Shown: positions 48,385 through 59,779, numbered from the stretch's first letter. The stretch: DNA of 64,000 bases from Photobacterium aquimaris (GCF_002954455.1 NZ_MSCC01000001.1:695205-759204), one strand, 5' to 3'. The notes: generated by a model from the sequence alone, not told the origin. Program-made: numbers and translations.

Positions 48385-48969
48385 AGTCGGCATTCCCTAT
48401 TTTGTTATGGTTTACAGCACGAATAATATTTCGTACTGATTTAGCATATCACCATACTAACCAAATATTTATGGCTAACAAGTATTTATGATTATTAAAT
48501 ATGATAATTATTATTGGATTGAAATTTATAGCTATGTATGTGCAGTAGATTGCACTTTGGTGTATAACTGAAGTTATATTATGAATGTATAGTTAGGAGC
48601 TGAATGTGTAATGAAATGTTTTTAGCTAAATATTTAGAGTGCTGATTATTGCAATATAAATTTTGAATTAAGATCACGAAATTGAAGTTACCAATTTTTC
48701 TTTTTTTTTAAAGGAATAGCCATTAAGGGAATATCGCCACTATTTGCTATTCTAAATTGATTTTATATTAGTGGTTGACCATCTAAATAGCGATAGCGGT
48801 ATGCCTATGTGGCAAAAGCAATAAATTATTTGTAGTTATTTAAAGAGTCAATTAAATCTACAATATATTCTATATTAGTCACATTTTTTTGTAACAAATA
48901 TGATTTAAAGAACGTTAAAATATATTAGTAATATTGTCATTATCAAAATAATTTAACGTTAAAATTAAA
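48385..48969. other. Intergenic region
   Basis: 585 bp, very AT-rich, between divergent yciI and the EEP lipoprotein gene. No coding frame, terminator or known site is visible. Confidence 0.5.
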
Positions 48970-50379
48970 ATGAATAAAACATTATTAGCAACATTATTGG
49001 CTGCATCCTTTATCGTAACTGGCTGTAATGATAACCAAAATTCAATTCAACCACAGCCAGTTTCTGAAGTGAAATTTGCTCAATTTAACGCAGCACTTGC
49101 GGTAGATAATGACCCAAAAGAAACGTATCAACGTTGGGTTGAATACATGACTATTCCTGTAGCAAAACAAAATGAATTAATTACAGCGTGGAAAAATGAT
49201 ACAGCCAATGAAGCTGATCATTTACTGGCTGAGCGTATTATTCAGATTCGTAATATTGCTGCTATTATTCAAAAGAACCGACCTGATGTTTTATTGCTAA
49301 ATGAATTTAATAATAACGGTACGGTTGATGATATACGTTCATTAAATGGTTTCCAGCAAAACTATTTAGCAGTCAGTCAGAGCTTAAATAGTGTTGATGG
49401 TGGTAATATGCAACAACCTATTGTCTATCCTTATGCAGAGAACTATGCAACGAATACTGGATTACCGACCGGATTAGATTTAGATAATAATGGTAAAATC
49501 GATGATGCTAATGATGCTCAAGGGTTTGGTTTCTATCATGGTCACTATGCATTTGCATTATTGTCTAAGTTTGAAATAGATACGGCTAATACACGTACGT
49601 TCCAGAAATTTAAGCGTAAAGATTTACCTAATGCCGTTAATCCAATTATTGAAATATGTGAAGATTCTAAAAAACCGATTCCTGAAGGAATGGTATGTGG
49701 TCAAGAATGGTTTAGTGATGATGAGTGGGAAGTATTACGATTGTCTTCAAAAAACCATGTTGATGCACCGATCATTATTCCAACTCCAAGTGGTAATAAA
49801 ACCATTAACGTATTGTTAGCGCATCCAACACCTTCTGGTTTTGATACTGTTACCTACAACAATCGTTTTCGCAATAGTGATGAAAATGCATTTTGGAATT
49901 ATTACATCAATGGTGAGTCGTCTTTATATGACGATAACGGTACTAAAGGTGGTTTTAATGGCGAACACTTTGTTGTGATGGGAGATTTGAATGCAGATAA
50001 TGTAATTGGTACTCAAATCAATGCGCCATATAACGGTATCATTAAGTTACTTGCTAACGAAAAAGTTAATCAAGCCGTTGCTCAAGTGGGGCAACCATTT
50101 ACACCACAAAGCAGTGGTGGTCTTGAATCTAAAAATCCAGCTAATGACTGGAACCCTGTTCATCCTAATCCAGAAATTCGTACTAGTGTGTTTGGTTCTC
50201 GTGCTGATTATGCGGTGCCGTCGGCAAGTTTGACTGTTTTGGATACAGGAGTTTACTGGCCAGCGATAGGTGAAGATGGACGATTATTATTTAACGACGA
50301 TCGTATTGGTATAAATGGGGATAGTAAAGAAGTCTCTTCTGATCACCGTTTTGTATGGTCAACAGTGAGCGTTAAGTAA
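48970..50379 (+). CDS. Endonuclease/exonuclease/phosphatase-fold lipoprotein
   Basis: Exported protein of 469 residues with a lipoprotein signal (lipobox VTGC, Cys19). The EEP fold is visible in order: KFAQFNAAL (Asn), RPDVLLLNEFNNNG (metal Glu), LLAHPTPSG, VMGDLNADN (Asp/Asn pair) and the final SSDHRFVWS (catalytic Asp-His). Relatives include nucleases and phosphodiesterases, so it may release phosphate or nucleotides at the cell surface. No ribosome binding site stands out before the ATG. Alone in its transcription unit. Confidence 0.87.
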   Translation: MNKTLLATLLAASFIVTGCNDNQNSIQPQPVSEVKFAQFNAALAVDNDPKETYQRWVEYMTIPVAKQNELITAWKNDTANEADHLLAERIIQIRNIAAIIQKNRPDVLLLNEFNNNGTVDDIRSLNGFQQNYLAVSQSLNSVDGGNMQQPIVYPYAENYATNTGLPTGLDLDNNGKIDDANDAQGFGFYHGHYAFALLSKFEIDTANTRTFQKFKRKDLPNAVNPIIEICEDSKKPIPEGMVCGQEWFSDDEWEVLRLSSKNHVDAPIIIPTPSGNKTINVLLAHPTPSGFDTVTYNNRFRNSDENAFWNYYINGESSLYDDNGTKGGFNGEHFVVMGDLNADNVIGTQINAPYNGIIKLLANEKVNQAVAQVGQPFTPQSSGGLESKNPANDWNPVHPNPEIRTSVFGSRADYAVPSASLTVLDTGVYWPAIGEDGRLLFNDDRIGINGDSKEVSSDHRFVWSTVSVK

Positions 50380-50380
50380 T

Positions 50381-50407
50381 AAAAAAGCACCGAAAGGTGC
50401 TTTTTTT
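50381..50407. terminator. Bidirectional terminator
   Basis: AAAAAAGCACC and GGTGCTTTTTTT flank a GAAA tetraloop between the convergent EEP and yciA genes. Confidence 0.88.
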
Positions 50408-50422
50408 AGCACTTATTAAAAG

Positions 50423-50824
50423 CTATTGAGTCACTTCAATTTTACGTGGGCGACCTTCGCTATTGATCGCCACATAATTAAAGGTTGCTTCACAGACACG
50501 GTAACGTTCACCGATGCCATCAACAGCAACAGGTTTAACCCATACTTCTAAGCCGACACTCATTGATGTATTACCGATACGTTTACATTCACCATGGCAA
50601 CAAACAACATCACCAACGCCAACAGGGGCTTTAAATTCTATTTTATCAACCGAAACAGTAACGACACGACCACGAGAGATCTCTTTGGCTAAAATCGCAC
50701 CTGCAAGATCTAGCTGTGACATGATCCAACCACCAAAAATATCACCATTTGCATTGGTATCGGCAGGCATCGCTAATGTACGTAGTAGAAGCTGTCCACG
50801 AGGGATATTGTTTTCAGTAGTCAT
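50423..50824 (-). CDS. yciA: Acyl-CoA thioesterase YciA
   Basis: Hotdog-fold thioesterase of 133 residues with broad acyl-CoA range in relatives. LRTLAMPADTNANGDIFGGWIMSQ holds the active-site Asp/Asn region. ATG at 50824 aligns with E. coli; the longer frame is unsupported. It follows yciB by 14 bp on the same strand, the E. coli arrangement near trp. Confidence 0.94.
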   Translation of the reverse strand: MTTENNIPRGQLLLRTLAMPADTNANGDIFGGWIMSQLDLAGAILAKEISRGRVVTVSVDKIEFKAPVGVGDVVCCHGECKRIGNTSMSVGLEVWVKPVAVDGIGERYRVCEATFNYVAINSEGRPRKIEVTQ

Positions 50825-50838
50825 CAGGCTATACAACT

Positions 50839-51378
50839 TTATTTATCATCAGGGCTTTTCGGTAGGTGGCGATAAATATAGCCACCCGTGGCTAAGGTAA
50901 ATAGTAACGTTAATGCAAGTAAACCAAATACCTTGAAATCCACCCAAATATCAAGCGGAAAATTGAATGCAATATAAATGTTTACAACCGCACAAACAAC
51001 AAAAAACACTGTCCATGCAAGATTGATACGTAACCAAACGTTTTCTGGCAATGTCATTTCTTTGCCTAACATCGATTTAATTAATGGTTTACGCATAAAT
51101 TGACTAACCAATAATGCCAGTGCAAATAAAGCATAGATAATGGTAACTTTCCATTTGATGAAATTCTCATCATGTAAAACAAGCGTTAGGCCACCAAAAA
51201 TTGCCACCATAGCAAAAGTGATCAGTTGCATTTTCTCAAGTTTTTTATAGATAACCCATGACACAATGAGCTGAATGGCAGTGGCGATAATCAATGCGCC
51301 TGTTGCGACAAAAATACCATTGGTTTTAAATAATACGAAAAAAATCAGTAATGGAATAAACTCTATCAGTTGCTTCAT
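50839..51378 (-). CDS. yciB: Inner membrane protein YciB (septation protein A)
   Basis: Membrane protein of 179 residues with five helices, involved in cell-envelope synthesis and septation in relatives. [39 protein letters not shown] and [20 protein letters not shown] match E. coli YciB along the whole length. ATG at 51378 is chosen over a TTG at 51387. Confidence 0.94.
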   Translation of the reverse strand: MKQLIEFIPLLIFFVLFKTNGIFVATGALIIATAIQLIVSWVIYKKLEKMQLITFAMVAIFGGLTLVLHDENFIKWKVTIIYALFALALLVSQFMRKPLIKSMLGKEMTLPENVWLRINLAWTVFFVVCAVVNIYIAFNFPLDIWVDFKVFGLLALTLLFTLATGGYIYRHLPKSPDDK

Positions 51379-51435
51379 TAGTGCCAACTCATTAAAAATA
51401 ATTGATCAGAGTATACCTGTTCCTTACCTTAAATG

Positions 51436-51464
51436 AAAAAAGCTACTCAGTTGCCTAAGTAGCT
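51436..51464 (-). terminator. Terminator of the symporter gene
   Basis: On the minus strand AGCTACT and AGTAGCT pair around a partly paired loop, followed by T6. Confidence 0.8.
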
Positions 51465-51495
51465 ATTGATTATGCTATAAAATCGTTAATTACAA

Positions 51496-52740
51496 TTATG
51501 ATTGAACTGCAATAGGTTGCTCTTGGTTGTCATAAATATTGTCAATGATAACGGCACATGCTGCATCACCTGTGATATTAAGTGCGGTTCGAATCATGTC
51601 AAAGATACGATCAAGGGCAAATAATAACGGTAAGCCCTCAATAGGAATACCTGCCGATAGCAGTACCGCAACCACTAAGAACGAGGGGCCAGGTACGCCA
51701 GCTTGACCAATTGCACCAATAGTTGATGTTACAATGATGGCGATATATGCACTCATTCCTAATTCAATATTGAAAATTTGAGCAAAGAAAATAGCAACGA
51801 GACCGTAGTAAATTGCATTACCACTCATATTGATAGTTGCGCCAAGAGGTAATACAAATGAAGCTGTTGAATTTTTAACACCCAACTCTTCTTCACAAGT
51901 TTCCATTGTGACTGGTAATGTTGCCATTGATGATGCTGTTGAGAGTGCGACAGCTTGTGGCTTTTTCATGGCGGATAAAAACTTACGTGGTGACGTTTTT
52001 GAAAACAGTTTGATCATGATTGGGTAACCAATAAAGCCATAGATCAAAATAGCAGCTACGTACACAACAAAGAGTTTAAGTACCACTGTTAGCGCACTGA
52101 AGCCAAAACTACCGATTGCATCAGCCATTAGGCCAAATACGCCGATAGGTGCAAACTTCATGACAACATTAATCATCCATACCATGGCATCGACAATTGC
52201 ATTAATACCGTTAATTAATGGCTGACGACGTTCAACCTCTAGTTTAGAAAGTGCAATACCAAAAAATAGACAAAACACTAGAATTTGAAGAATGTTGGCT
52301 TCATTTAAGGAATGGAAAATATTAGTAGGGATCATGCCTAAAATAGTAGCCCAAAATGTTGGTAACGAACCTTGTTCAGCATAAGTATTGGCAAACATGC
52401 CGGCAACACCTGATAAATCAACGCCAATACCTGGTTGGAATATTATGCCCATCATCAGTGCTAATGTAACAGCAAGTGCTGATGTAATACCGAAAAAAGC
52501 TAAGGTTGTTATGCCAATTTTTCCTGCAGCATGGCTATTACCTAAGCTAGCCGCACCAGAAATAATAGCAACTGCCACCAATGGTATGACAAGCATTTTA
52601 ATAAGATGAATAAATAAGCTACCAAGTGGTGCAAACATGACGGCATCATGACCCATAATAATGCCGACAATGGTACCTATGATCATAGCAATAACGACTT
52701 GAACGCCGATATTATTAAGCACTTTTTTATCTTTTAACAC
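51496..52740 (-). CDS. Dicarboxylate/amino acid:cation symporter (DAACS)
   Basis: Na+- or H+-coupled transporter of 414 residues with about eight helices and two hairpins. The serine-rich hairpin lies in AVALSTASSMATLPVTMETCEEELG; NMSGNAIYYGLVAIFFAQ and the C-terminal DRIFDMIRTALNITGDAACAVI are the cation and substrate sites of the GltP/GltT family. GTG start at 52740 with GGGGA 7 bases upstream. Aspartate, glutamate or serine/threonine are possible substrates. Confidence 0.92.
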   Translation of the reverse strand: MLKDKKVLNNIGVQVVIAMIIGTIVGIIMGHDAVMFAPLGSLFIHLIKMLVIPLVAVAIISGAASLGNSHAAGKIGITTLAFFGITSALAVTLALMMGIIFQPGIGVDLSGVAGMFANTYAEQGSLPTFWATILGMIPTNIFHSLNEANILQILVFCLFFGIALSKLEVERRQPLINGINAIVDAMVWMINVVMKFAPIGVFGLMADAIGSFGFSALTVVLKLFVVYVAAILIYGFIGYPIMIKLFSKTSPRKFLSAMKKPQAVALSTASSMATLPVTMETCEEELGVKNSTASFVLPLGATINMSGNAIYYGLVAIFFAQIFNIELGMSAYIAIIVTSTIGAIGQAGVPGPSFLVVAVLLSAGIPIEGLPLLFALDRIFDMIRTALNITGDAACAVIIDNIYDNQEQPIAVQS

Positions 52741-53122
52741 GATATATTCCCCTGTGATATCGAGATGATGTATTAGTAATGTTGTTGTTTTGTTTTATTT
52801 TGTTGTAAATGTTGCTGTTATTATTATTTTGTATGTTTGATGTGTTTTTTACACTGAAGAACATATGTTAGCAATATATAACTGCTTATTTTTTCATGTA
52901 GTTGTTGATTCGGTATAAAACGAATTGCATCGATATCTGGAGATGTATTGAGCGTATATTGTAATCAGTGGAGTGAGTTTGCGGATTTATAGAGGGTTAA
53001 GCGTGATGATAATTAACATCTATTGACAAAAGGTTATAGTTATGTTTGCTGTTGTTTATCAATTGTTATGTGTTGCTGGTATTAGGCTGCCATCAATATA
53101 ATTATAGATAGCAGCATAATGA
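52741..53122. other. Intergenic region upstream of the symporter
   Basis: 382 bp between the end of trpA and the symporter start, both on the minus strand. T-rich, with a weak hairpin after trpA at 53086-53115 and no other recognisable signal. Confidence 0.5.
53086..53115 (-). terminator. Weak hairpin after trpA
   Basis: On the minus strand GCTGCTATC and GATGGCAGC pair (one G-U) 8 bases after the stop, but no T run follows. Termination of the trp operon may need Rho. Confidence 0.35.
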
Positions 53123-53929
53123 TTAGCTGCGTGTTGCTGATTTCATATTAGTGATAAAGGTGGTTAATTTATTCAATGTTTCAGTATGGTCGCTGAGGTT
53201 GTGTTCAATAATTCTTACTACCGCAGAGCCAGAAATAGCACCTGCTGCTCCTGCCTTTATGGCAGCATTAACTTGTTCTGGCGTTGAAATACCAAAGCCA
53301 AGTAAGGCGGGTGGGGCATGGTGTGATTTTAGGCTGGCTAAAAGAGGTTCGATCGGCATTTCAGCTTTTGTTTCTGCGCCAGTTACGCCTGCTCGTGATA
53401 GCAGATAAGTATAGCCACCACCAAGTTCAGAGACCGTTTTTAATGTTTGTGGATCTGCATTAGGTGGCGCGATAAAAATAGGGTGAATAGCATGCGTTTC
53501 TGCCGCCATTCTAAACTCATGTGAAGCATTGACAGGTACATCAGCAATTAATACTGAATCGACGCCAGCTTCAGCACAGCGGCGATAAAAATTATCAATA
53601 CCACAAGCGAATACCAAATTGGCGTACATTAATAATCCAATCGGTAGTTCAGGATATTTAACTCGAATGGCTGCTAACATTTCAAAACATATTGTTGGAG
53701 TGGTATCAGCAGCAAGAGCGCGAATGTTTGCCCCTTGAATTGTCGGGCCATCAGCGAGAGGATCAGAAAAAGGAATACCTAATTCTAATGCATCAGCACC
53801 TGCGGCAACGAGAGTATCAATAATATCCATTGAACGTTGTGGTGTTGGATCACCAAGAGTCACAAACGGTACAAAAGCCCCTTCATTGCGAGCGCTAAGT
53901 TGAGTAAATAAATTGTGATAGCGATCCAT
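53123..53929 (-). CDS. trpA: Tryptophan synthase alpha subunit
   Basis: Cleaves indole-3-glycerol phosphate to indole, which is channelled to TrpB. 268 residues; the catalytic Glu lies in [19 protein letters not shown] and the Asp in [11 protein letters not shown]. The ATG shares one base with the trpB stop (TAATG), so it is translationally coupled. Last gene of the operon. Confidence 0.98.
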   Translation of the reverse strand: MDRYHNLFTQLSARNEGAFVPFVTLGDPTPQRSMDIIDTLVAAGADALELGIPFSDPLADGPTIQGANIRALAADTTPTICFEMLAAIRVKYPELPIGLLMYANLVFACGIDNFYRRCAEAGVDSVLIADVPVNASHEFRMAAETHAIHPIFIAPPNADPQTLKTVSELGGGYTYLLSRAGVTGAETKAEMPIEPLLASLKSHHAPPALLGFGISTPEQVNAAIKAGAAGAISGSAVVRIIEHNLSDHTETLNKLTTFITNMKSATRS

Positions 53930-55119
53930 TATAAAACTCCTTTCGCCGTTAAAATGTCGTGAACTGTAAAGATATCTTTATCGCCTCGACCAGAAAGATT
54001 AACCACGAGTAGCTGTTCTTTTTGAGGATCATCGGCAATCAATTTTAATGCATAAGCCAGTGCGTGAGCTGATTCTAATGCTGGAATAATTCCTTCTTTA
54101 CGAGCGAGTAATTGAAAAGCTTCTAATGCTTCATCGTCAGTTACTGCGCCATATTCAGCACGACCAATCGCATTTAAGTGTGCATGCTGTGGGCCAACTG
54201 AAGGGAAATCTAACCCTGCAGAAATAGAATATGATTCTTCCACTTGGCCATGCTCATCTTGCATTAACGGTGCTTTCATGCCAAAGAATATCCCTAACTT
54301 GCCATGTTTAAGCGGAGCGCCATGCATATCGGTATCTAACCCTTTACCTGCAGGCTCAACCCCAATTAAACGGACATTAGTTTCTTCGATAAAATCGGCA
54401 AACATGCCAATCGCATTTGAGCCTCCACCAACACAGGCAATTACAGCGTCAGGCAAGCGACCTTCTTTAGCGGTAATTTGGGTTTTGGTTTCTTCACCAA
54501 TAATTTTTTGAAATTCACGTACAATGGTTGGAAATGGGTGGGGGCCAGCAGCAGTACCTAATAGGTAATGGGCTTTATCATAACTGGCAGACCAATCACG
54601 CATAGCTTCGTTACAAGCATCTTTTAAGGTCGACGATCCAGATGTAACAGGAATAACCGTGGCACCCATTAATTTCATTCTAAATACATTTGGGCTTTGA
54701 CGCTCAATATCTTTCGCCCCCATATAAATACGGCATTTTAACCCAAGTAGCGCACAAGCTAATGCGGTTGCAACGCCATGTTGTCCGGCACCTGTTTCAG
54801 CAATAATTTCGGTTTTACCCATGCGCTGTGCCAGTAGTGCTTGGCCTAATACTTGGTTAGTTTTATGTGCGCCACCATGAAGTAAATCTTCACGTTTAAG
54901 GTATAACTTTGTGTTTGTGCCTTCGGTTAAATTTTGGCATAAGGTTAACGCGGTTGGTCGACCGGCATATTCTTTTAACAAGCTAATAAATTGCTGCTGA
55001 AAGTGTGGATCTTGTTGTGCATCAATAAAGGCATTTTCAAGTTGATCTAACGCAGGTACTAAAATTTGAGGGACATACTGACCACCAAACTCACCAAAGT
55101 AGGCATCCAATTTACTCAT
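53929..55119 (-). CDS. trpB: Tryptophan synthase beta subunit
   Basis: PLP enzyme joining indole and serine to tryptophan; 396 residues. The PLP Lys is in [19 protein letters not shown], the Glu of AETGAGQHG and the phosphate loop GGGSNA are in place. It starts 2 bp after trpCF. Confidence 0.98.
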   Translation of the reverse strand: MSKLDAYFGEFGGQYVPQILVPALDQLENAFIDAQQDPHFQQQFISLLKEYAGRPTALTLCQNLTEGTNTKLYLKREDLLHGGAHKTNQVLGQALLAQRMGKTEIIAETGAGQHGVATALACALLGLKCRIYMGAKDIERQSPNVFRMKLMGATVIPVTSGSSTLKDACNEAMRDWSASYDKAHYLLGTAAGPHPFPTIVREFQKIIGEETKTQITAKEGRLPDAVIACVGGGSNAIGMFADFIEETNVRLIGVEPAGKGLDTDMHGAPLKHGKLGIFFGMKAPLMQDEHGQVEESYSISAGLDFPSVGPQHAHLNAIGRAEYGAVTDDEALEAFQLLARKEGIIPALESAHALAYALKLIADDPQKEQLLVVNLSGRGDKDIFTVHDILTAKGVL

Positions 55120-55121
55120 GA

Positions 55122-56522
55122 TTATTTATCTTCCTTAATGTGTTTGATTGCCGTAAAGGCTGCTGCTAATTTATGCGGATCTTTTTTGCCTGGTTCGCTT
55201 TCAACGCCCGAGTTTATATCTAAGCCACTAAACCCTAATGAGGCTGCTTGACCGACATTTTCAGGTGTGAGGCCTCCTGCAAGTAAGCTGTTTTCTTTAT
55301 CATCATCAGCAATCAATGACCAATCAAAACACACTCCAGTACCTCCACTTTGGCCTTTAACTTTACTATCAAAAAGGTGTTTATCTACAGGCCAGTGGCT
55401 AATATCGGGCACGCTATCGGTGATGGCATGTGCTTTCCATATTTGGCAATACTGAGGTAATTGTTGACGTAGCTGTTCAATGTATTGCAGTGATTCATTG
55501 CCGTGTAGTTGTACAGCTGCAAGTGCTAGCGTGGTTGCTGTAGCGATAACGTCATTTAATGGGTTATCTTGAAATACGCCAACAAAACTCAATGGCGCTG
55601 CAGCCATTACCGCTGCTGCTTGATCAAGGCTAATGTAACGAGGTGATGACGGTACAAAAATTAAACCACCATAGGTTGCCCCTTGTTGGTAGGCATGGTG
55701 AGCGTCTTCAGTTGATGTGAGACCACAGACTTTATGCGCGCCAAATAATACTTTGCGTACCGCTAAATCAAGGTTATCAGCTGCCATTAATGAGCTACCA
55801 ATCAAAAAACCGTTGGCATAGGGTGATAATTCACGTACTTGCTGATGAGTGTAAATGCCAGACTCTGAAATGATAATAGTGTCTTTGGGTAAGTCGGGAG
55901 CAAGTTGTTTGGTGCGATTTAAATCAATGCTAAGGTCACGTAAATTGCGGTTATTAATTCCGACTACTTTTGCTTTGAGCTTAATTGCACGGGTGAGCTC
56001 CACTTGATTACTGACTTCGGTTAAAATACCTAATTGAAGTGACTCAGCAACGGCTGCAAGAGCTTGGTATTGCTCATCATCAAGTACTGATAACATCAGT
56101 AAAATCGCATCGGCTTGATAATGGCGTGCCAAATACACTTGGTAGCTATCAATTATAAAATCTTTACATAAAACAGGTTGTTTTACTTGGCTACGCACTT
56201 TGGGTAGAAATTCGACATTACCTTGGAAATATTTTTCATCAGTAAGTACCGAAATAGCGCTCGCATAGTGGTTATAGACTGTTGCAATATAATCTAAATC
56301 AAAGTCTTCTCTAATTAACCCTTTTGATGGCGAGGCCTTTTTACATTCAAGAATAAAAGCAGGGCGCGGAATACCACTATCTCTATTGGTTGCGAGTGCT
56401 TGATAAAAATCACGATCACTGAGCGTTAACTGATGACGAAAACTGGCCAGTGGTTGCGCTTCTTTACGCGCATCAACCCAGATCTTTTTGTCAGCAATAA
56501 TTTTAGTAAGTACTGTTTCCAT
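55122..56522 (-). CDS. trpCF: Bifunctional indole-3-glycerol phosphate synthase / phosphoribosylanthranilate isomerase
   Basis: Fused enzyme of 466 residues. The TrpC barrel occupies about 1-255 ([38 protein letters not shown]) and the TrpF barrel about 258-460 ([36 protein letters not shown]). This fusion is as in E. coli, while trpG and trpD stay separate here, the Vibrio pattern. 2 bp after trpD. Confidence 0.97.
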   Translation of the reverse strand: METVLTKIIADKKIWVDARKEAQPLASFRHQLTLSDRDFYQALATNRDSGIPRPAFILECKKASPSKGLIREDFDLDYIATVYNHYASAISVLTDEKYFQGNVEFLPKVRSQVKQPVLCKDFIIDSYQVYLARHYQADAILLMLSVLDDEQYQALAAVAESLQLGILTEVSNQVELTRAIKLKAKVVGINNRNLRDLSIDLNRTKQLAPDLPKDTIIISESGIYTHQQVRELSPYANGFLIGSSLMAADNLDLAVRKVLFGAHKVCGLTSTEDAHHAYQQGATYGGLIFVPSSPRYISLDQAAAVMAAAPLSFVGVFQDNPLNDVIATATTLALAAVQLHGNESLQYIEQLRQQLPQYCQIWKAHAITDSVPDISHWPVDKHLFDSKVKGQSGGTGVCFDWSLIADDDKENSLLAGGLTPENVGQAASLGFSGLDINSGVESEPGKKDPHKLAAAFTAIKHIKEDK

Positions 56523-56524
56523 TA

Positions 56525-57535
56525 TTAACCTCGTGCTGCCAGTTGTTCAACCAGTTGATAAGCTTTACCTGAACGCATTGCAGTAATTGCTTGTTGCGCA
56601 TTGTGTTTAAGATCTTGTTGACCAAAAAGGCGCAATAACAGTGCGACATTGACTGCGATTGCTCCTTCTTGTGCTGGCGTACCATTACCGGTGAGGATAT
56701 TTTTTATAATGGCTTGATTTTCTTGTGGGTCACCACCACGAATTGCTTCTAAAGGATAGCTATCAAGTCCAAAATCAGCCGGAGTAAGGGTATATTCGGT
56801 GATGACGCCATCGATGATTTCAGCAACATGAGTTTCACCATGAATGGCAACTTCATCAAGGCCACTACCATGTACAACGGCTGCGCGTTTTAAGCCCATT
56901 GTTGCTAAGGTTTCAGCGATAGGGCGGACTAATGCATTATCGTAGACACCCATTAATTCAATATTAGGTTTGGCTGGATTAATTAACGGCCCGAGAACAT
57001 TGAAAATAGTGCGCGTTTTTAAGGTTTGTCGTACAGGCATAGCATGACGAACGCCACCGTGATATTCCGGTGCAAATAAGAAACATACACCGAGATCATC
57101 TAATGCTTGGCGCGCGGTTTGAGCGGACATAGCTAAGTTAATACCAAATTTGTCCAGTAAATCCGATGAGCCAGACTTACTTGAAACACCACGGTTACCA
57201 TGTTTAGCCACTTTAACGCCACACGCTGCAGCGACAAATGCCGCAGTGGTTGAAATATTGATAGTGTTGGCACCGTCACCGCCTGTGCCAACAATATCAG
57301 CGAAATCATAGCTTGGGCGTGGGAAAGGGTTAGCATTCTCAACCAGTGCCTTGGCTGCTCCTGCAATTTCTGCGGGTGTCTCACCTTTTATTTTTAATGC
57401 TGTTAATAGTGCTGATAATACAATCGGCTCAACTTGACCATTAATGATGGCATCAAACAGAGTGTGGCTTTCCGCTTCGCTAAGAGGTTGCTGAGCATAA
57501 AGTTTGTCAGCAATATTAGAAATAATTGCGTTCAT
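56525..57535 (-). CDS. trpD: Anthranilate phosphoribosyltransferase
   Basis: Transfers phosphoribose to anthranilate. VGTGGDGANTINIS binds PRPP; KHGNRGVSSKSGSSDLLD and FLFAPEYHGGVRHAMPVRQ are typical. The ATG at 57535 has AGGA 8 bases upstream and gives 336 residues; an ATG at 57541 gives two more. Not fused to trpG. Confidence 0.96.
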   Translation of the reverse strand: MNAIISNIADKLYAQQPLSEAESHTLFDAIINGQVEPIVLSALLTALKIKGETPAEIAGAAKALVENANPFPRPSYDFADIVGTGGDGANTINISTTAAFVAAACGVKVAKHGNRGVSSKSGSSDLLDKFGINLAMSAQTARQALDDLGVCFLFAPEYHGGVRHAMPVRQTLKTRTIFNVLGPLINPAKPNIELMGVYDNALVRPIAETLATMGLKRAAVVHGSGLDEVAIHGETHVAEIIDGVITEYTLTPADFGLDSYPLEAIRGGDPQENQAIIKNILTGNGTPAQEGAIAVNVALLLRLFGQQDLKHNAQQAITAMRSGKAYQLVEQLAARG

Positions 57536-57546
57536 AATCATCTTCC

Positions 57547-58176
57547 TTAATGGTTATTTTGGCATTCGGTATGGTTCGCCATCACCCAATTCAGCGTGTG
57601 AGTGAGTAGCTCTGCACCTTGAGTGGTAAGAATGGACTCTGGGTGAAATTGAAAACCACAGACTTTATCGCGCTCATTGATAACCGCCATCACTAGACCA
57701 TCAACGTCAGCAATAGTCGTCAGTTCTGCGGGCACCTCGGTGGCAACCAGTGAGTGATAACGGGCGACAGCTAATGGGCTTGCCAATGCACCAAAAACAG
57801 CATGGTGGTTATGGGTCATCATGGCAGCTTTACCATGAACAATATCGCCAGCGCCTGCAACTTTGCCACCATAGGCTTCAACAATGGCTTGATGGCCGAG
57901 GCAGATACCTAACATCGGGATCCTACCTTTGACCTGTTGAATAAGGGCAGGCATACAGCCTGCATCTGCTGGTGTGCCTGGGCCGGGTGACAACACTAAC
58001 ACCGGATTATCATGCTGAAATAATGCCTGCTCGATAGCTAATGCTGATAAATTATTGCGATAAACCGTTACTGGAAAGCCAAGGCTACGAAATTGATCAA
58101 CAAGGTTATAAGTAAACGAGTCAAAGTTATCGAGTAGAACAATATGCGGATGATAGTGACGATTATTAATGGTCAT
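57547..58176 (-). CDS. trpG: Anthranilate synthase glutamine amidotransferase subunit
   Basis: Class I glutamine amidotransferase of 209 residues that gives ammonia to TrpE. Catalytic Cys in MLGICLGHQAI, with His and Glu in FQFHPESILT. The frame extends to 58323 inside trpE, but ATG 58176 with AAGGAG upstream starts the family N-terminus (IVLLDNFDSFTYNLVDQF). It lies 10 bp after trpE. Confidence 0.96.
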   Translation of the reverse strand: MTINNRHYHPHIVLLDNFDSFTYNLVDQFRSLGFPVTVYRNNLSALAIEQALFQHDNPVLVLSPGPGTPADAGCMPALIQQVKGRIPMLGICLGHQAIVEAYGGKVAGAGDIVHGKAAMMTHNHHAVFGALASPLAVARYHSLVATEVPAELTTIADVDGLVMAVINERDKVCGFQFHPESILTTQGAELLTHTLNWVMANHTECQNNH

Positions 58177-58186
58177 AGTGTGCTCC

Positions 58187-59779
58187 TTAACCTTGATGAG
58201 TGCTATGAATAGCATTGATAACCGCTTGTGCTTTACTTCTGGTTTCGTCAGTTTCTGCTTGTGGTATTGAGTCATAAACCACGCCAGCGCCCGCTTGAAC
58301 ACTGGCAATGCCGTTTTCAACATAAGCAGAGCGAATCACAATACAGGTATCCATATCACCATGACCGGTAATGTAGCCAACCGCACCGCCATAACTACCG
58401 CGTCGACGCTGTTCAACATCACGAATAAGTTGCATCGCTCTGATTTTAGGTGCGCCAGTTAACGTTCCCATATTCATACATGCCTGATAAGCATGTAGCG
58501 CATCAAGATCTTCACGCAATTGACCGACAACGCGTGATACTAGATGCATCACATGACTATAGCGGTCAACATGTAATAAGTCGGCGACATGGCGACTGCC
58601 GGCTTGGCAAATACGGGCAATATCATTACGGGCTAAATCGACTAACATCATATGCTCGGCGTTTTCTTTGGTATCAGAGCGAAGTTCTAATTCAATTCGA
58701 GTATCGAGATCGAGGTTAATCGAGCCATCACTGTTTTTTCCACGTTGACGAGTACCAGCAATTGGATAAATTTCAACTTGATTAGACTCAGTACAATATT
58801 TCAACGCGCTCTCTGGTGATGCGCCAAATAAAGTAAAATCAGTATCATGCAGATAAAACATGTAAGGGCTTGGGTTGCCGATTTTTAATGCTTTATACGC
58901 GTTAAGTGGCGAAGGGCATGGCAGCGTAAACTGACGTGAAGGCACCACTTGAAATACATCGCCACGAATAACAAATTGTTTAAGTGCGGCCACGGTTTGA
59001 TTAAAATCGTGATCACTAATACTCGTGTCAGGTTCACAGGCTGCGACATATTCTGGTGCTGGTAACGACAGTGGGCTTTGGCAACGGGTTTTTAGGGTTG
59101 CTAAACGTTGTTGAAGCGTATCGTGAATCTGGCGTGTTCCATGACCAAAGATGGTGGCTTGCAAATGGGCTTGCTGACGTTGGTGATCGATAATTAATAA
59201 TGTTTCAGCAATATAAAACACATAATCAGGACAGTTGTTATCAGCCTCTACAGCCGCCAGAGGTTCAAATTCTGCGACTAAGTCATAGGCAAATAACCCA
59301 CCAATAAATAACGCATCTCGAGGATGACTGTCGGTATCAAACGCGTGTTGAATTAGGCGTAATGCATCAAAAGACGATGTTTGGCGTAGACGGCTGTCTT
59401 CATCTAAAAGCTGATCATGGGTTGGAAATTGTAACTGTAAGCTATCTTTGCTGTAGCTGGCTTCAATGTCAGATTTTAGATGTGGTTGTAATGCCTCTAA
59501 TAGCTGGCGACCATTGTCTGATTGCGGCTCTAAAATAACTTTTTTTCCTCGACAGATAATCCGTACTGCAGCATCAATCAGTAACAAGCTTTTTAAATCT
59601 TGTTTAGATTCAACTTCTGCAGATTCCAGCAATAGATGGCAAGGACTATCACCACATAGCGTGAAATAAACATCAGTTGGATCTGCAATATATGCTACAT
59701 CGAGGTTCAATAATTCAATCTGATGTTGGGCTAATGTTGTCGCAATATAAGGATGCGATCTCGTTAAGTCAGTATTCAC
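58187..59779 (-). CDS. trpE: Anthranilate synthase component I
   Basis: Makes anthranilate from chorismate with TrpG; feedback-inhibited by tryptophan, with the inhibitor-site motif LLLESAEVESKQDLKSLL near residue 45. The chorismate-binding domain contains GNPSPYMFYLHD, IAGTRQRG and GTLTGAPKIRAMQLI. Start: GTG at 59779 has AGGGAG 6 bases upstream and gives 530 residues. An in-frame ATG at 59824 would add 15 residues but has no ribosome binding site. First gene of trpEGD(CF)BA. Confidence 0.95.
   Translation of the reverse strand: MNTDLTRSHPYIATTLAQHQIELLNLDVAYIADPTDVYFTLCGDSPCHLLLESAEVESKQDLKSLLLIDAAVRIICRGKKVILEPQSDNGRQLLEALQPHLKSDIEASYSKDSLQLQFPTHDQLLDEDSRLRQTSSFDALRLIQHAFDTDSHPRDALFIGGLFAYDLVAEFEPLAAVEADNNCPDYVFYIAETLLIIDHQRQQAHLQATIFGHGTRQIHDTLQQRLATLKTRCQSPLSLPAPEYVAACEPDTSISDHDFNQTVAALKQFVIRGDVFQVVPSRQFTLPCPSPLNAYKALKIGNPSPYMFYLHDTDFTLFGASPESALKYCTESNQVEIYPIAGTRQRGKNSDGSINLDLDTRIELELRSDTKENAEHMMLVDLARNDIARICQAGSRHVADLLHVDRYSHVMHLVSRVVGQLREDLDALHAYQACMNMGTLTGAPKIRAMQLIRDVEQRRRGSYGGAVGYITGHGDMDTCIVIRSAYVENGIASVQAGAGVVYDSIPQAETDETRSKAQAVINAIHSTHQG

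Noticed and set aside
58177..58323. 49-residue N-terminal extension of TrpG
   Set aside because: It lies inside trpE; ATG 58176 has an AAGGAG site and fits the family.
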